Assembly (NCBI RefSeq): GCF_001751245.1
Contig: NZ_LJGU01000127.1
Coordinates: 116,720 to 180,719 of the forward strand
Direction: 5' to 3'
Origin: Streptomyces oceani
Lineage (GTDB): Bacteria; Actinomycetota; Actinomycetes; Streptomycetales; Streptomycetaceae
Length of the DNA stretch: 64,000 bases
Below the pieces are notes generated by a model. It saw only the letters and a program-made list of their open reading frames with translations. It had not been told where the DNA came from and did no database searches. Of this stretch, positions 1 to 7,831 are shown piece by piece; within the stretch, counting starts at the first letter, position 1, and each line of letters starts with the position of its first letter. Position numbers and translations under genes: made by a program.

Positions 1-3000
1 TGCTCCGTCCGCGCGGGCCAGTGTGCCCAGTCGGGCCAGCAGCTGGTGTTCGACACCACGGCCCAGCACCCGGCAGCTCATCAGGAAGGTGTCGAGTACG
101 ACGGTGTCGCTGTCGCGGTCCTGCCGGGTGAGCGCCGCCCCCACCAGTCCGTAGTCGCCGAAGCGGTCGCGTACGTCGGCGACCCAGCAACGCGCGTCGG
201 CACCGTAGTCGGTGAGCACGCCACGGATCTCCGCCTCGGTGCGCCGGATGGTGGAGAAGTTGAACTGGTTGGTGCGCTGCGTGAGTTGGGCGACCCGCGC
301 CAGGTCGCTGTCCGTGGCCCTTCGCACGTCGATGGTCAGGTCGAGGTCCGCGATGAAGTCGGCGAAGCTGAGCGTCGTCCGTCGAAGACCCTCCCGCTGA
401 CGGTGCGCCGTGTAGGTGTCGGCACGCCTCCGGTCCTCCGCGGTGACCTCCGGGCTGTCGAAGGCCCAGATCCGCTCCAGTAGGCCGGGAACCTGACCTG
501 GTTGGTCCGCGGGGAAGGTGAGGGCCAACACCTGGGGGCACGCGGAGCGTACCGAGGCGACCTCCACCGGGTTGTCGTCGAGGAACACGAAACTGTCGAG
601 TCCGAGACCGAGTTCGGCGGCGAGTGCGGCGAGACCCCGCGCCTTTGGCTCCCAGTTGATCCGCCAGGCGGCCAGGTGCTCCCAGCGCAGCGGCATCGTG
701 GTCCGGCGTCGGAACACCTCGGCGACGCCGTCCTCGTCGTTCTTGCTGGCGAGGCAGATCAGGACGCCGCGCTCCCGCAGCCGCAGGGCCCACCGCTGGA
801 GCTCCAGGTGGGCGTCGTCGAGGATGACGCCGTCCGGCCCGTCCTCCCCGCACACCCCACGCCACAGGGTGTTGTCGCAGTCGAGCACCAGCACCTTGAA
901 CGGAGCGGAGAGAAGGCCGTGCGCGGAGCGCGTCAGCGCGGTGCCCAAAGCGGTGTAGGCGGGGTCCGTGTAGGGGATGTGGGCGTGAGCGAGCCGGGCG
1001 GGGTCGTGGTAGTCATCCGTCTCGTAGCCGGCGCCCCACCGGTCACCGCCGGTAAGGTGAACCCCGCTCAACTCGGCGAGTTCACGGTTCAGTGTCTCCC
1101 TCGCCTCATCGAGCGCGCGAGCACGGCCCCCGACCGCGGACGAAGGCTCGGGGGGGCAGATGTGCACCAGCAGCGGGGCGCCTCGCGCGGCGGCGTAGGA
1201 CCCGGCGGCGGCCACGAAGTCGTCGACGGTACGGGCGAGGTTCCCCTCAGCCGCCACCCAGTCCTCCGGGCGCAGCAGCACGGCGTTGCAGCCGCCGTCG
1301 TTGCGACGGAAGGCACTCCGCGGGTCGAGGAGTTCGCGGAACACCTGGCCGTACGAGGCGAATTCGAAGCGGAGCCCGAGGCGCCTGCCCCAGTACTCCA
1401 GTACGGGGGCCAGCGGGTCGGAGGTGAACGTGCCGGCGATCACCAGGGCCGGACCCACGTCGTGGTCCGGTTCCGTATCGGGCGGCCCCGGTCTGGAGGT
1501 GGGAACGGACCGGGCCGAACTCGGCGGCGTCTCGTCGTTCGCGGCCCGCGCGTCAGCCCCCGCGTCCGCCGGCGCGTCGTCCCCCACGTCCGCCAACGCC
1601 TCGGTCCGCGCGTCCGCCGACGCCTCGAAGGTATCCAGCAGGTGTGCCCGGCCGGGTTCGGCCTCCTCCAGAACGCGGCCCACCACGGCGGCGGCGACCG
1701 GCTCGACCGGCGTGCCCCCGCGCTGCCCCGCGATGCCGCCCGACAGGGACGTCGCCAGCCGGGGCGGCCGGACGATGAGGAACCTCGCCGTGGGGTACTC
1801 GACGGCGGCGCCGTGCAGGAGACCCTCCACGGCGTACTTCGCGGTGACGTAGTGCGAGCGCCCGGCGGGTGGTTCGATCACCCACTGGGAGGACAGGGCG
1901 AGCACCCACCCATGGTTGTCCGCCACGTCCCTGGCGAAGGCGGACAACGGACCGCGGGTGAGGGCGAGGCTGTCCGCGACGTACGCGTCCGCGCGTTCGC
2001 CCGCCGCCGCGTCCAGGCCGAGGGTGTTCACCGGTGGGCAGGCGCTGAGCAGCAACACGTCGAGGCGTCCCTGCTCGTCGATGACGCGTTCGCGTGCCTC
2101 CGCGCACCAGGCGGGATCGGACCAGTCGCCCTGGAGGAGACGCAGCCGCCCGGACGCCTCTCCCAGGCCGGAACGCACCGCCTCGGCTTCCGCGCGGCTG
2201 CGGTGGTATCCGCCGTACACCGTGGCGCCCCGCAGTACGAGTGCCTGGGTGAGGGCGGCCCCCAGTCCACGACTGGCGCCGACGACGAGTGCCACCCGCC
2301 CGCTGAGCGCCGTGTCGGAACGTCCCAGGTTCTCCAGCACGCCCTGTGCCCGGGGGGCCGGTGGCTCGTCGCGTACCAGTGCCTCGGCGTCGACGGTCCC
2401 GGTGAGTCCCGGCCCGGACACCCGCCCGGTCAGCTCCAGGCGACCGAACCTGGCGTCCACGGTGGTGACCTCCGCGTGCGCCCCGGGTACGGACGTCGCC
2501 GCCCCCGACCGGAGGCTGACGGCGTAGCGGGAGGCGAGTGCGGGCCGCCCGGGCGCCTCCATCCCGACCAGGTAGCTGGCCCAGCCCAGGAGCGCCGCCA
2601 GCGGCACGGTGACTCCGGCGCGTGCCGCGCCGCTACGCTCCAGCAGTTGGTCGTACGCCACCTCGTCGGGGGCGAACGCGGCCGTGGTCAACTCGCCCGG
2701 CGTCAGGTCGTCGAGGGCGCGTACCGCGGCGACGCGGCGCGGCGTCCCGGATGCCGGTGGCAGCTGCCCGGTCGTCGGCGCCGCGTAACCGACCTCAAGG
2801 TCGAGGACGGGACGGGCTCCGTCCGTGATCCGCACCCGCGCCCGCCCCTCACCCGGTTCGGTTGTCGCGGTGTAGTGCTGTCCCGTGAAGATCGGGGCGT
2901 GGAAGCGGGCTTCGAGGGAGGCTGCCTCCTGACCTTCCGCCGGCTCGGGGAGGGTGGCCAGCGCCCGCAACACACCGAGGGCGCCGTGCACCACGGGCTG

Positions 3001-3126
3001 GCCGAAGGAGGTGTGCCGCGCGTAGACCTCGTCGGTGTGCAGCGGGCTGTGGTCGCCGCTGGCCCGCGCGAAGGTCTCGACGTCCTCGCCGACGACACGG
3101 AACGGGATCGCGGATGTGGTTGGCAT
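1..3126 (-). CDS. MaoC dehydratase / SDR / FkbH fusion protein (partial, C-terminus off window)
   Basis: This multidomain protein begins with ATG at 3126, 8 bases after AAAGGG, and 1042 codons are visible before it runs off the left edge. The N-terminal hot-dog (MaoC) region carries ASGDHSPLH near residues 22-30, with the usual Asp/His catalytic pair, and a second hot-dog-like half follows to about residue 260. An SDR domain spans about 270-480, with GASRGLG at 283-289, an SSQ serine and a YVTAK catalytic pair. A linker rich in Ala and Asp (about 500-545) leads to an FkbH module: the N-terminal FkbH region, then a HAD phosphatase core with DCDNTLW near 749, and a GNAT-like tail. FkbH enzymes are known to make glyceryl-S-ACP from 1,3-bisphosphoglycerate. 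The dehydratase and reductase in the same chain suggest processing of that glyceryl group, which is inference. It is the last visible gene of the leftward PKS-accessory block, 20 bases after the acyltransferase. Confidence 0.85.
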   Translation of the reverse strand, partial: MPTTSAIPFRVVGEDVETFARASGDHSPLHTDEVYARHTSFGQPVVHGALGVLRALATLPEPAEGQEAASLEARFHAPIFTGQHYTATTEPGEGRARVRITDGARPVLDLEVGYAAPTTGQLPPASGTPRRVAAVRALDDLTPGELTTAAFAPDEVAYDQLLERSGAARAGVTVPLAALLGWASYLVGMEAPGRPALASRYAVSLRSGAATSVPGAHAEVTTVDARFGRLELTGRVSGPGLTGTVDAEALVRDEPPAPRAQGVLENLGRSDTALSGRVALVVGASRGLGAALTQALVLRGATVYGGYHRSRAEAEAVRSGLGEASGRLRLLQGDWSDPAWCAEARERVIDEQGRLDVLLLSACPPVNTLGLDAAAGERADAYVADSLALTRGPLSAFARDVADNHGWVLALSSQWVIEPPAGRSHYVTAKYAVEGLLHGAAVEYPTARFLIVRPPRLATSLSGGIAGQRGGTPVEPVAAAVVGRVLEEAEPGRAHLLDTFEASADARTEALADVGDDAPADAGADARAANDETPPSSARSVPTSRPGPPDTEPDHDVGPALVIAGTFTSDPLAPVLEYWGRRLGLRFEFASYGQVFRELLDPRSAFRRNDGGCNAVLLRPEDWVAAEGNLARTVDDFVAAAGSYAAARGAPLLVHICPPEPSSAVGGRARALDEARETLNRELAELSGVHLTGGDRWGAGYETDDYHDPARLAHAHIPYTDPAYTALGTALTRSAHGLLSAPFKVLVLDCDNTLWRGVCGEDGPDGVILDDAHLELQRWALRLRERGVLICLASKNDEDGVAEVFRRRTTMPLRWEHLAAWRINWEPKARGLAALAAELGLGLDSFVFLDDNPVEVASVRSACPQVLALTFPADQPGQVPGLLERIWAFDSPEVTAEDRRRADTYTAHRQREGLRRTTLSFADFIADLDLTIDVRRATDSDLARVAQLTQRTNQFNFSTIRRTEAEIRGVLTDYGADARCWVADVRDRFGDYGLVGAALTRQDRDSDTVVLDTFLMSCRVLGRGVEHQLLARLGTLARADGA

Positions 3127-3146
3127 TCCCTGAACCCTTTCTGCGG

Positions 3147-4019
3147 TCAGCTGGTGGCCATGGCCGGAACCGGCCGTTGGGCTCGGATTTGACCGATCAG
3201 ACCGGTGAGTACCTGGCCGGGGCCGAGCTCGTGGAACTCGGGCTCGGGCTGGTCCAACAGGAAGTCGACGGAGTCGCTCCACCGCACGGGGCTGGTCAGC
3301 TGCCGAGTCAGCAGGTCGGGGATCTCGTCGTCCTCGTAGGGCCGAGCGGTGGCGTTGGAGATCACCGGGATACGGAGCCGGACGAAGCGGTATCCGGCGA
3401 GGAACCGCTCGAACTCCGTGGCCGCCGACGCCATGTGACGCCCGTGGAAGGCGCCGCTCACCTTGAGCGGGAAGACGGCCTTCGCCTCGTCCTTCAGCAA
3501 CACGCTGGCGGCGGCTAGGTCGTCCGCGGTACCCGAGAGGACCGTCTGCTCGGGCGCGTTGAGGTTCGCGACGTCGACTGGTGGAGCGTCGTCCCGCTCC
3601 AGGACGCTCCGCACCTGGTCGGCCGTCAGGCCGAGCACCGCGGTCATCCCTCCGGGAGCCGCCTCGGCCATCAGCGTGGCCCGGCGGGTGACGAGTTCGA
3701 GCCCGGTGACGAAGTCGAAGGCGCCCGCGGCGAACAGGGCTACGTACTCACCGAGGCTGTGGCCGGCCACGAAGTCCGGGGTGACACCGGACTCCCGGAC
3801 GCGTTCGACGTACGACAGGGCACCCACCGTGTACATCGCGCACTGCGTGTAGCGGGTGTCCGCGAGCAGTTCCGGCGGGCCTTCGAGACACAGCTCCTCG
3901 ATGGAGTAGCCGAGGACGGCGTCCGCCTGCCGCACGAGATGCGGGTAGCTCTCGAAGAGTTCCTTTCCCATGCCCAAGCGGTGCGCGCCCTGGCCGGGGA
4001 AGACGTGGATGACCGTCAC
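3147..4019 (-). CDS. trans-acting malonyl acyltransferase of a trans-AT polyketide synthase
   Basis: This free-standing 290-residue acyltransferase should load malonyl units onto ACP domains of AT-less PKS modules, or proof-read stalled acyl chains if it is the hydrolase subtype. It shows the FPGQG motif at 7-11, the nucleophile in GHSLGEY (Ser88), an arginine-containing TRR segment at 111-113 and GAFH with His192. The start is GTG at 4019, preceded by AAAGGA at good spacing; the ATG one base upstream is followed immediately by a stop and cannot be used. The leader resembles that of the next gene (both have CCGCAGAAAGG before the start). Its position beside a PfaD-like enoylreductase identifies the cluster as trans-AT. 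The AT and hydrolase subtypes cannot be separated by eye. Confidence 0.9.
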   Translation of the reverse strand: MTVIHVFPGQGAHRLGMGKELFESYPHLVRQADAVLGYSIEELCLEGPPELLADTRYTQCAMYTVGALSYVERVRESGVTPDFVAGHSLGEYVALFAAGAFDFVTGLELVTRRATLMAEAAPGGMTAVLGLTADQVRSVLERDDAPPVDVANLNAPEQTVLSGTADDLAAASVLLKDEAKAVFPLKVSGAFHGRHMASAATEFERFLAGYRFVRLRIPVISNATARPYEDDEIPDLLTRQLTSPVRWSDSVDFLLDQPEPEFHELGPGQVLTGLIGQIRAQRPVPAMATS

Positions 4020-4155
4020 ATCAGTCCTTTCTGCGGGACTCGACCGGGTCGGCCAGGCGAGGGAGGCGTCCGGGGGTCTTCGTGTGGACTCGGACGGCCC
4101 GACACTCGCCAGCCGTGCGTGGTGCGGCCGCCGTGGCTGCCGCGGCTGCCGGGCG

Positions 4156-5619
4156 TCAGGGTGGGCCCTCGGTAGCCGGGTGTGCGGAGGCCGGCCCGGA
4201 GACACCGGGGAGTGCCGCGGTCTCGTCCAGCCGGCGCTGCCACAGCTCCGCCGCACCGTCCATGAGGAGTTCGGCCAGCTCGTCGACGTGCCGTGCCCGC
4301 CAGCTCTCCCGACTGGTGCCGCGCAGCATGCTGTTGAGCGCTCCCAGGGAGGGGCCGCACGCGATCTGGTAGTCGACGCGCTGTTCCGCGGATCCGTTCA
4401 TGGCGAGCCGTGAGGAGTGCACGAAGTACCACTTGAAGGTCAGGATCATCCGCAGCTTCGGGTCGTGCTCGGCGGCGACCAGCTGGTCCGGGTCGCTTTT
4501 CCGCAGGTACTCGGAGGTCTCCTCCCACACCTCCTCGAAACTGCGGTGGAAGTACTTCGTCTGGATCTGCCGGGCTGTCCTCTCGTCCAGATCCTCGAGG
4601 GAGTCGTGCCGCAGGGTCAGCTCGTACAGCTTGTTCGCGCGGGTCGGGAACAACAGGCCCTTGCGCAGGACCTGCGCCTTGGCCCCGATCTCCAACATGT
4701 CCCCGGCCGGCACGATCGCGGTGTCCTGTACGCCGGCCTGCTGGAGCATGTCCTTGACGGCGTCGCTGGTCCCCGCCTCGACGGTGCACTGGTTGATACT
4801 GCCGGTGAGGACGAAGTCGGCGTTCATCATGAAGGCGGCGGCGACCGCCTCCGGCGTGCCGATCCCGCCGGCGACGCCGATCCGTACGCTCGCGGCTCGC
4901 GGTACGGTCTCCGCGGCCATCCGGTCGCGGAGCCGCGCGATGTCCGGGAGCAGGGTCACCATCGGTCGCTGGTCCGTGTGGCCGCCGGAGTCGGCCTCCG
5001 CGCAGATGTCGTCCGCCATGGTGATGTGGGTGGACAGCTCCGCCTCCTCGGCGGTGACCCGTCCGGCCCGCAGCAGGTCGCGGACGATCCCGGCGGGCGG
5101 GGGGCTGAGGAACGCCTCGGCTGTTTCGGGCCGGGACACCTTCGCGAGCACCTTGTGGGGTGCCGTCACGCCGCCGTGCGGAGCGCGGGTCAGCCCGGTG
5201 ACCCGGTAGCGCACCAGGGCGGGCGACATCTGGATGAACGAGGCCGCCTCCAGACGGGGTACGCGGTGCGCGAGGAGGAGGTCGACCATCTCCTCCTCCT
5301 TGTGCGGGGCGCCGGGCGCGGACAGCAGGTTCATCCCGTACGCCCGGTCCGGCCCCAGGGCACCGTTGAGGTTCCGGATCACCTCCTCGACCCTCTCGGT
5401 ACGCACCCCGCCGGTACCGAAGTAGGCGAGCAGCCCGGCCTTGGCCATCCGGGCGACCATCGCCTGGGAGGCCGTCCCCTTGTACATCGAGCCGGCGACG
5501 TACGCGTAGCGCACGCCGTGGTCGCCCCGGAACTCCGCCGACCCCAGATACTCCGGCGGCAGTCGCCGCGCCGTCGGGGGCGCGGCGGTTATGGTGCCCT
5601 CCTGCTCCATGTGATTCAT
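4156..5619 (-). CDS. trans-acting enoylreductase, PfaD/PksE-type FMN protein
   Basis: This 487-residue TIM-barrel flavoprotein belongs to the PfaD family (2-nitropropane dioxygenase-like). In trans-AT systems these enzymes reduce alpha,beta-enoyl intermediates on the synthase in trans. Visible family features are the YVAGSMYKGTAS segment near the N-terminus, the glycine-rich RIGVAGGIGTPEA phosphate-binding region and the ADFVLTGSINQCTVEAGTS segment, and the length is typical. Two starts are possible, ATG at 5619 and ATG at 5610; the AGGA just upstream is spaced better for 5610. It precedes the acyltransferase in the same leftward transcription unit with a 136-base gap, a common pairing in trans-AT clusters. 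It acts in the cytoplasm with the PKS complex. Confidence 0.92.
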   Translation of the reverse strand: MNHMEQEGTITAAPPTARRLPPEYLGSAEFRGDHGVRYAYVAGSMYKGTASQAMVARMAKAGLLAYFGTGGVRTERVEEVIRNLNGALGPDRAYGMNLLSAPGAPHKEEEMVDLLLAHRVPRLEAASFIQMSPALVRYRVTGLTRAPHGGVTAPHKVLAKVSRPETAEAFLSPPPAGIVRDLLRAGRVTAEEAELSTHITMADDICAEADSGGHTDQRPMVTLLPDIARLRDRMAAETVPRAASVRIGVAGGIGTPEAVAAAFMMNADFVLTGSINQCTVEAGTSDAVKDMLQQAGVQDTAIVPAGDMLEIGAKAQVLRKGLLFPTRANKLYELTLRHDSLEDLDERTARQIQTKYFHRSFEEVWEETSEYLRKSDPDQLVAAEHDPKLRMILTFKWYFVHSSRLAMNGSAEQRVDYQIACGPSLGALNSMLRGTSRESWRARHVDELAELLMDGAAELWQRRLDETAALPGVSGPASAHPATEGPP

Positions 5620-5708
5620 GTCCTGTCCGTGTCCTCGCCCGCGCGCCGCGCGGAGGAGTCGATGGTCACTTGGACTGGCGGAACCGGCCGTGGGCCGCGG
5701 ACCGTTCG

Positions 5709-6206
5709 CTACTCGGCCGCTTTCTCGAACCGGTCGAACACGGCGGGGACCTCGGTCGCGAGATGGCTGTAGAGGTGTTCGAGCCGCACCAGCCGCTCAC
5801 GACGCTCCTCGGAGGCGCCGTCGAGGACCTCCAGGCCCCGCTGGAGCACCTGGTGGAACTTGGGCATGTGGACGAGTGAGTGACGCACCGCCTTGGGCCA
5901 GTTGTGCTCCGGCAGTACGAGCCGGTAGTCGTCGCCACCGGGCTCCTCGTGCTTCTCGAAGACACCCGGGGTCGCCAGCAGTTTCGCCGCGTGGTCGACG
6001 TCTCCCGCGGTGACGCCCAGCGCTTCGACGATCTGGCTGACCCGCTGCTCGGCGGGGTCGCAGATCATCATGTAGCCGAAGACGTAGCCGGTGTTCCAGG
6101 CCATGTTGTCGATGCGCCGGTAGTGCTCGGCCACCTTGTGGACGAAGGCGCGTTCCTTCTCGGTGAGGCTCGCCGCCGGTGGCGGCTGGTCCGCTTGCTC
6201 GGTCAT
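5709..6206 (-). CDS. GbsR/MarR-like winged-helix protein, paralogue B
   Basis: This is a 165-residue protein with an ATG start after GAGAGGA. Residues of the form MAWNTGYVFGYMMICDP, then EALGVTAGDVDHAAKLL, match the layout of GbsR/MarR winged-helix regulators: a helix, an SDP or CDP turn, a recognition-helix region, and a wing with the predicted EKHEEPGGDDYRL strand. The C-terminal half is helical and rich in Arg and Glu. It is clearly homologous to the next gene upstream (6262-6768), sharing EHYR, DP.EQ, EALGV, SEERR and EIPAVFDR-like segments, so the two arose by duplication. Both sit in the PKS accessory block, which suggests paired regulators of the cluster, perhaps a heterodimer. The regulatory role is inferred from fold only; ligand and DNA target are unknown. 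Confidence 0.72.
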   Translation of the reverse strand: MTEQADQPPPAASLTEKERAFVHKVAEHYRRIDNMAWNTGYVFGYMMICDPAEQRVSQIVEALGVTAGDVDHAAKLLATPGVFEKHEEPGGDDYRLVLPEHNWPKAVRHSLVHMPKFHQVLQRGLEVLDGASEERRERLVRLEHLYSHLATEVPAVFDRFEKAAE

Positions 6207-6261
6207 GGTCGTCCTCTCGCGTGGCGGGTCTGCGGGGCGCGGTCGCGTGACGGCACGCCCG

Positions 6262-6768
6262 TCAGGGGCTGACGGTGGTGGCCGGTGGTTCGTACCGGTC
6301 GAAGACCGCGGGAATCTCATCGCCCAGGTAGCGGAAGAACTGCTCCATGTTGACCAGGCGGCGACGTCGCTCCTCGGAGGCGTCGGCGAGGGCTTCGAGC
6401 CCGTACCGCATTACGGAGTGAAAGGACGGCAGCGCGAGCATGGCCTGCTGAACGGTCTGGGGCCAGACCTCGGCGTTCATGGCCAGCGAGTACTCACCGT
6501 CCGGCAGTTCCGTGCGCTCCAGCACTCCCGGGGGCACCAGGAGCTTGTCGATATGGTCGACGGCCTCGCGGCTGACTCCGAGCACCTCGCACAGCCGGCT
6601 GGCGGGCTGTTCGACCGGATCGCTGATCATCAGCCATCCGATGAGGAAGCCGTGCTCCCACGCCATCCTGTCGGTGTCCCGGTAGTGCTCCGCGACGCGG
6701 TTCACGTAGTCCCGCTCGTCTTTGGTGAGCCCAGGAGTCGCCGGCTTGTCATCGCTGAGTGCTGGCAT
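6262..6768 (-). CDS. GbsR/MarR-like winged-helix protein, paralogue A
   Basis: This is a 168-residue protein with an ATG start after AAGGGG at ideal spacing. The core reads MAWEHGFLIGWLMISDP, then SRLCEVLGVSREAVDHI, the helix-turn-helix-like arrangement of GbsR/MarR regulators. The ending GDEIPAVFDRYEPP parallels the sister gene at 5709-6206, 55 bases downstream. No enzyme motif is visible. A 208-base gap separates it from the phosphopantetheinyl transferase, enough for its own promoter. Together with the exporter regulator at 27087, the cluster has three proteins of this general type. A transcriptional role is likely but inferred; a structural or chaperone role with the PKS cannot be excluded. 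Confidence 0.72.
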   Translation of the reverse strand: MPALSDDKPATPGLTKDERDYVNRVAEHYRDTDRMAWEHGFLIGWLMISDPVEQPASRLCEVLGVSREAVDHIDKLLVPPGVLERTELPDGEYSLAMNAEVWPQTVQQAMLALPSFHSVMRYGLEALADASEERRRRLVNMEQFFRYLGDEIPAVFDRYEPPATTVSP

Positions 6769-6976
6769 GTAACGCCCCTTCACGGTATCCGGTGGACGAA
6801 TCGTCGGTGGACGAGTCGCGTCTGAGCCTCGCGCGCGCGGCTCACTCGGACACCAGGGTTCACCCCCAGCATTCACCGCCTGTGACCCCCGGGAACGGGC
6901 CCCGGGATCGCGGGTACGTGCCGACAGCGGACCGTGCGCCTGGTCAGCGAACCCGCCCGGGTGGCGAGCCGGGGTC

Positions 6977-7831
6977 TCATTCCCAGCCGTCGAGAGCCTC
7001 CTGGACGGTGGAGACGATCCCGGCGTCCAGCGTCGTGGCCACGTCGATGTCCGTGGTGCGGCCGAGTCCCACGTCGCGCACCGCCGCGCTCATCCGGAAC
7101 GCCACTCCGTGGACGTACCGGATGTCGCTCCGGAAGGACCACTCGGAGCCGGTCGCGGGCGTCCCGTCCGGCCGGTGGACCCGCACGGGTTCCCCTTCCG
7201 GCCCGAAGCCGAACGCGTCGAACGGGAACCGCTGACCCTGGCCGATGGCCTTGGTGTACGACTCCTTCAGAGTCCACAGCCGCAGCAGCCCCGAGGCGCG
7301 TTCACGCGGTGGCAGCGCGTCGAGGTCCCCGCGTTCCCGCACCGTGCAGACACGCCTCTCCAACCCGGCCGCGCGGAGTCGCCGGTCCGCCGGTTCGGCG
7401 TCGACACCGATCAGCCCACGTGTGGTCAGCCCCACGAGCAGCAGGTCCGCGGTGTGACTGAGGCTGATGTCGATCTGGTCGCAGCCCCGCACCGCGGGAC
7501 GCCCGGTCGGCCCGCGGGTGAGTTCTATCTCGGCTACGTCGGTGCACAGCGCCACGGCCACCGCGTGCCCGAGCAGCAGGTGGGAAGCGGCACGGCGCTC
7601 GCGTGCCGCGGCGTGTGCCAGCTGGCGTCGGCCGGTCCGGCCGCCACCGACGGCCGTCGACAGGGTCTCGTTGTCCGCCGCCTGTGGACGCCAGTCGGGG
7701 AGCCGCCCGTGGACGAGCACGCTGCCGTGCGCGTGCAGGGTCTCGCGCGCCTCGATCCACTCGTCCCGTCCATCGGCCGTCACCGCGATCGACGCGCCCA
7801 GCCCGGCGACGCCGTACGAACGCCGCCTCAC
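6977..7831 (-). CDS. Sfp-type 4'-phosphopantetheinyl transferase
   Basis: This 284-residue enzyme should convert apo carrier proteins of the PKS to the holo form by moving phosphopantetheine from coenzyme A to a serine. The two signature regions are present: IGVDAEP in mid-protein (the Mg-binding acid) and LWTLKESYTKAIGQG toward the C-terminus (WxxKEAxxK type). Upstream, RPAVRG and DISLSHTADL match the conserved GKP and FNxSHS regions. The chosen start is GTG at 7831, whose GTGA overlaps the stop of the acyl-CoA dehydrogenase-like gene, so translation is probably coupled. A cluster-borne PPTase fits a pathway needing many ACP activations. Confidence 0.92.
   Translation of the reverse strand: MRRRSYGVAGLGASIAVTADGRDEWIEARETLHAHGSVLVHGRLPDWRPQAADNETLSTAVGGGRTGRRQLAHAAARERRAASHLLLGHAVAVALCTDVAEIELTRGPTGRPAVRGCDQIDISLSHTADLLLVGLTTRGLIGVDAEPADRRLRAAGLERRVCTVRERGDLDALPPRERASGLLRLWTLKESYTKAIGQGQRFPFDAFGFGPEGEPVRVHRPDGTPATGSEWSFRSDIRYVHGVAFRMSAAVRDVGLGRTTDIDVATTLDAGIVSTVQEALDGWE

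Noticed and set aside
502..3192. Long plus-strand open frame of almost 900 codons
   Set aside because: It is the antisense of the MaoC/SDR/FkbH gene; the minus frame shows conserved motifs in register, the plus frame shows none and has Arg/Gly/Val-rich shadow composition.
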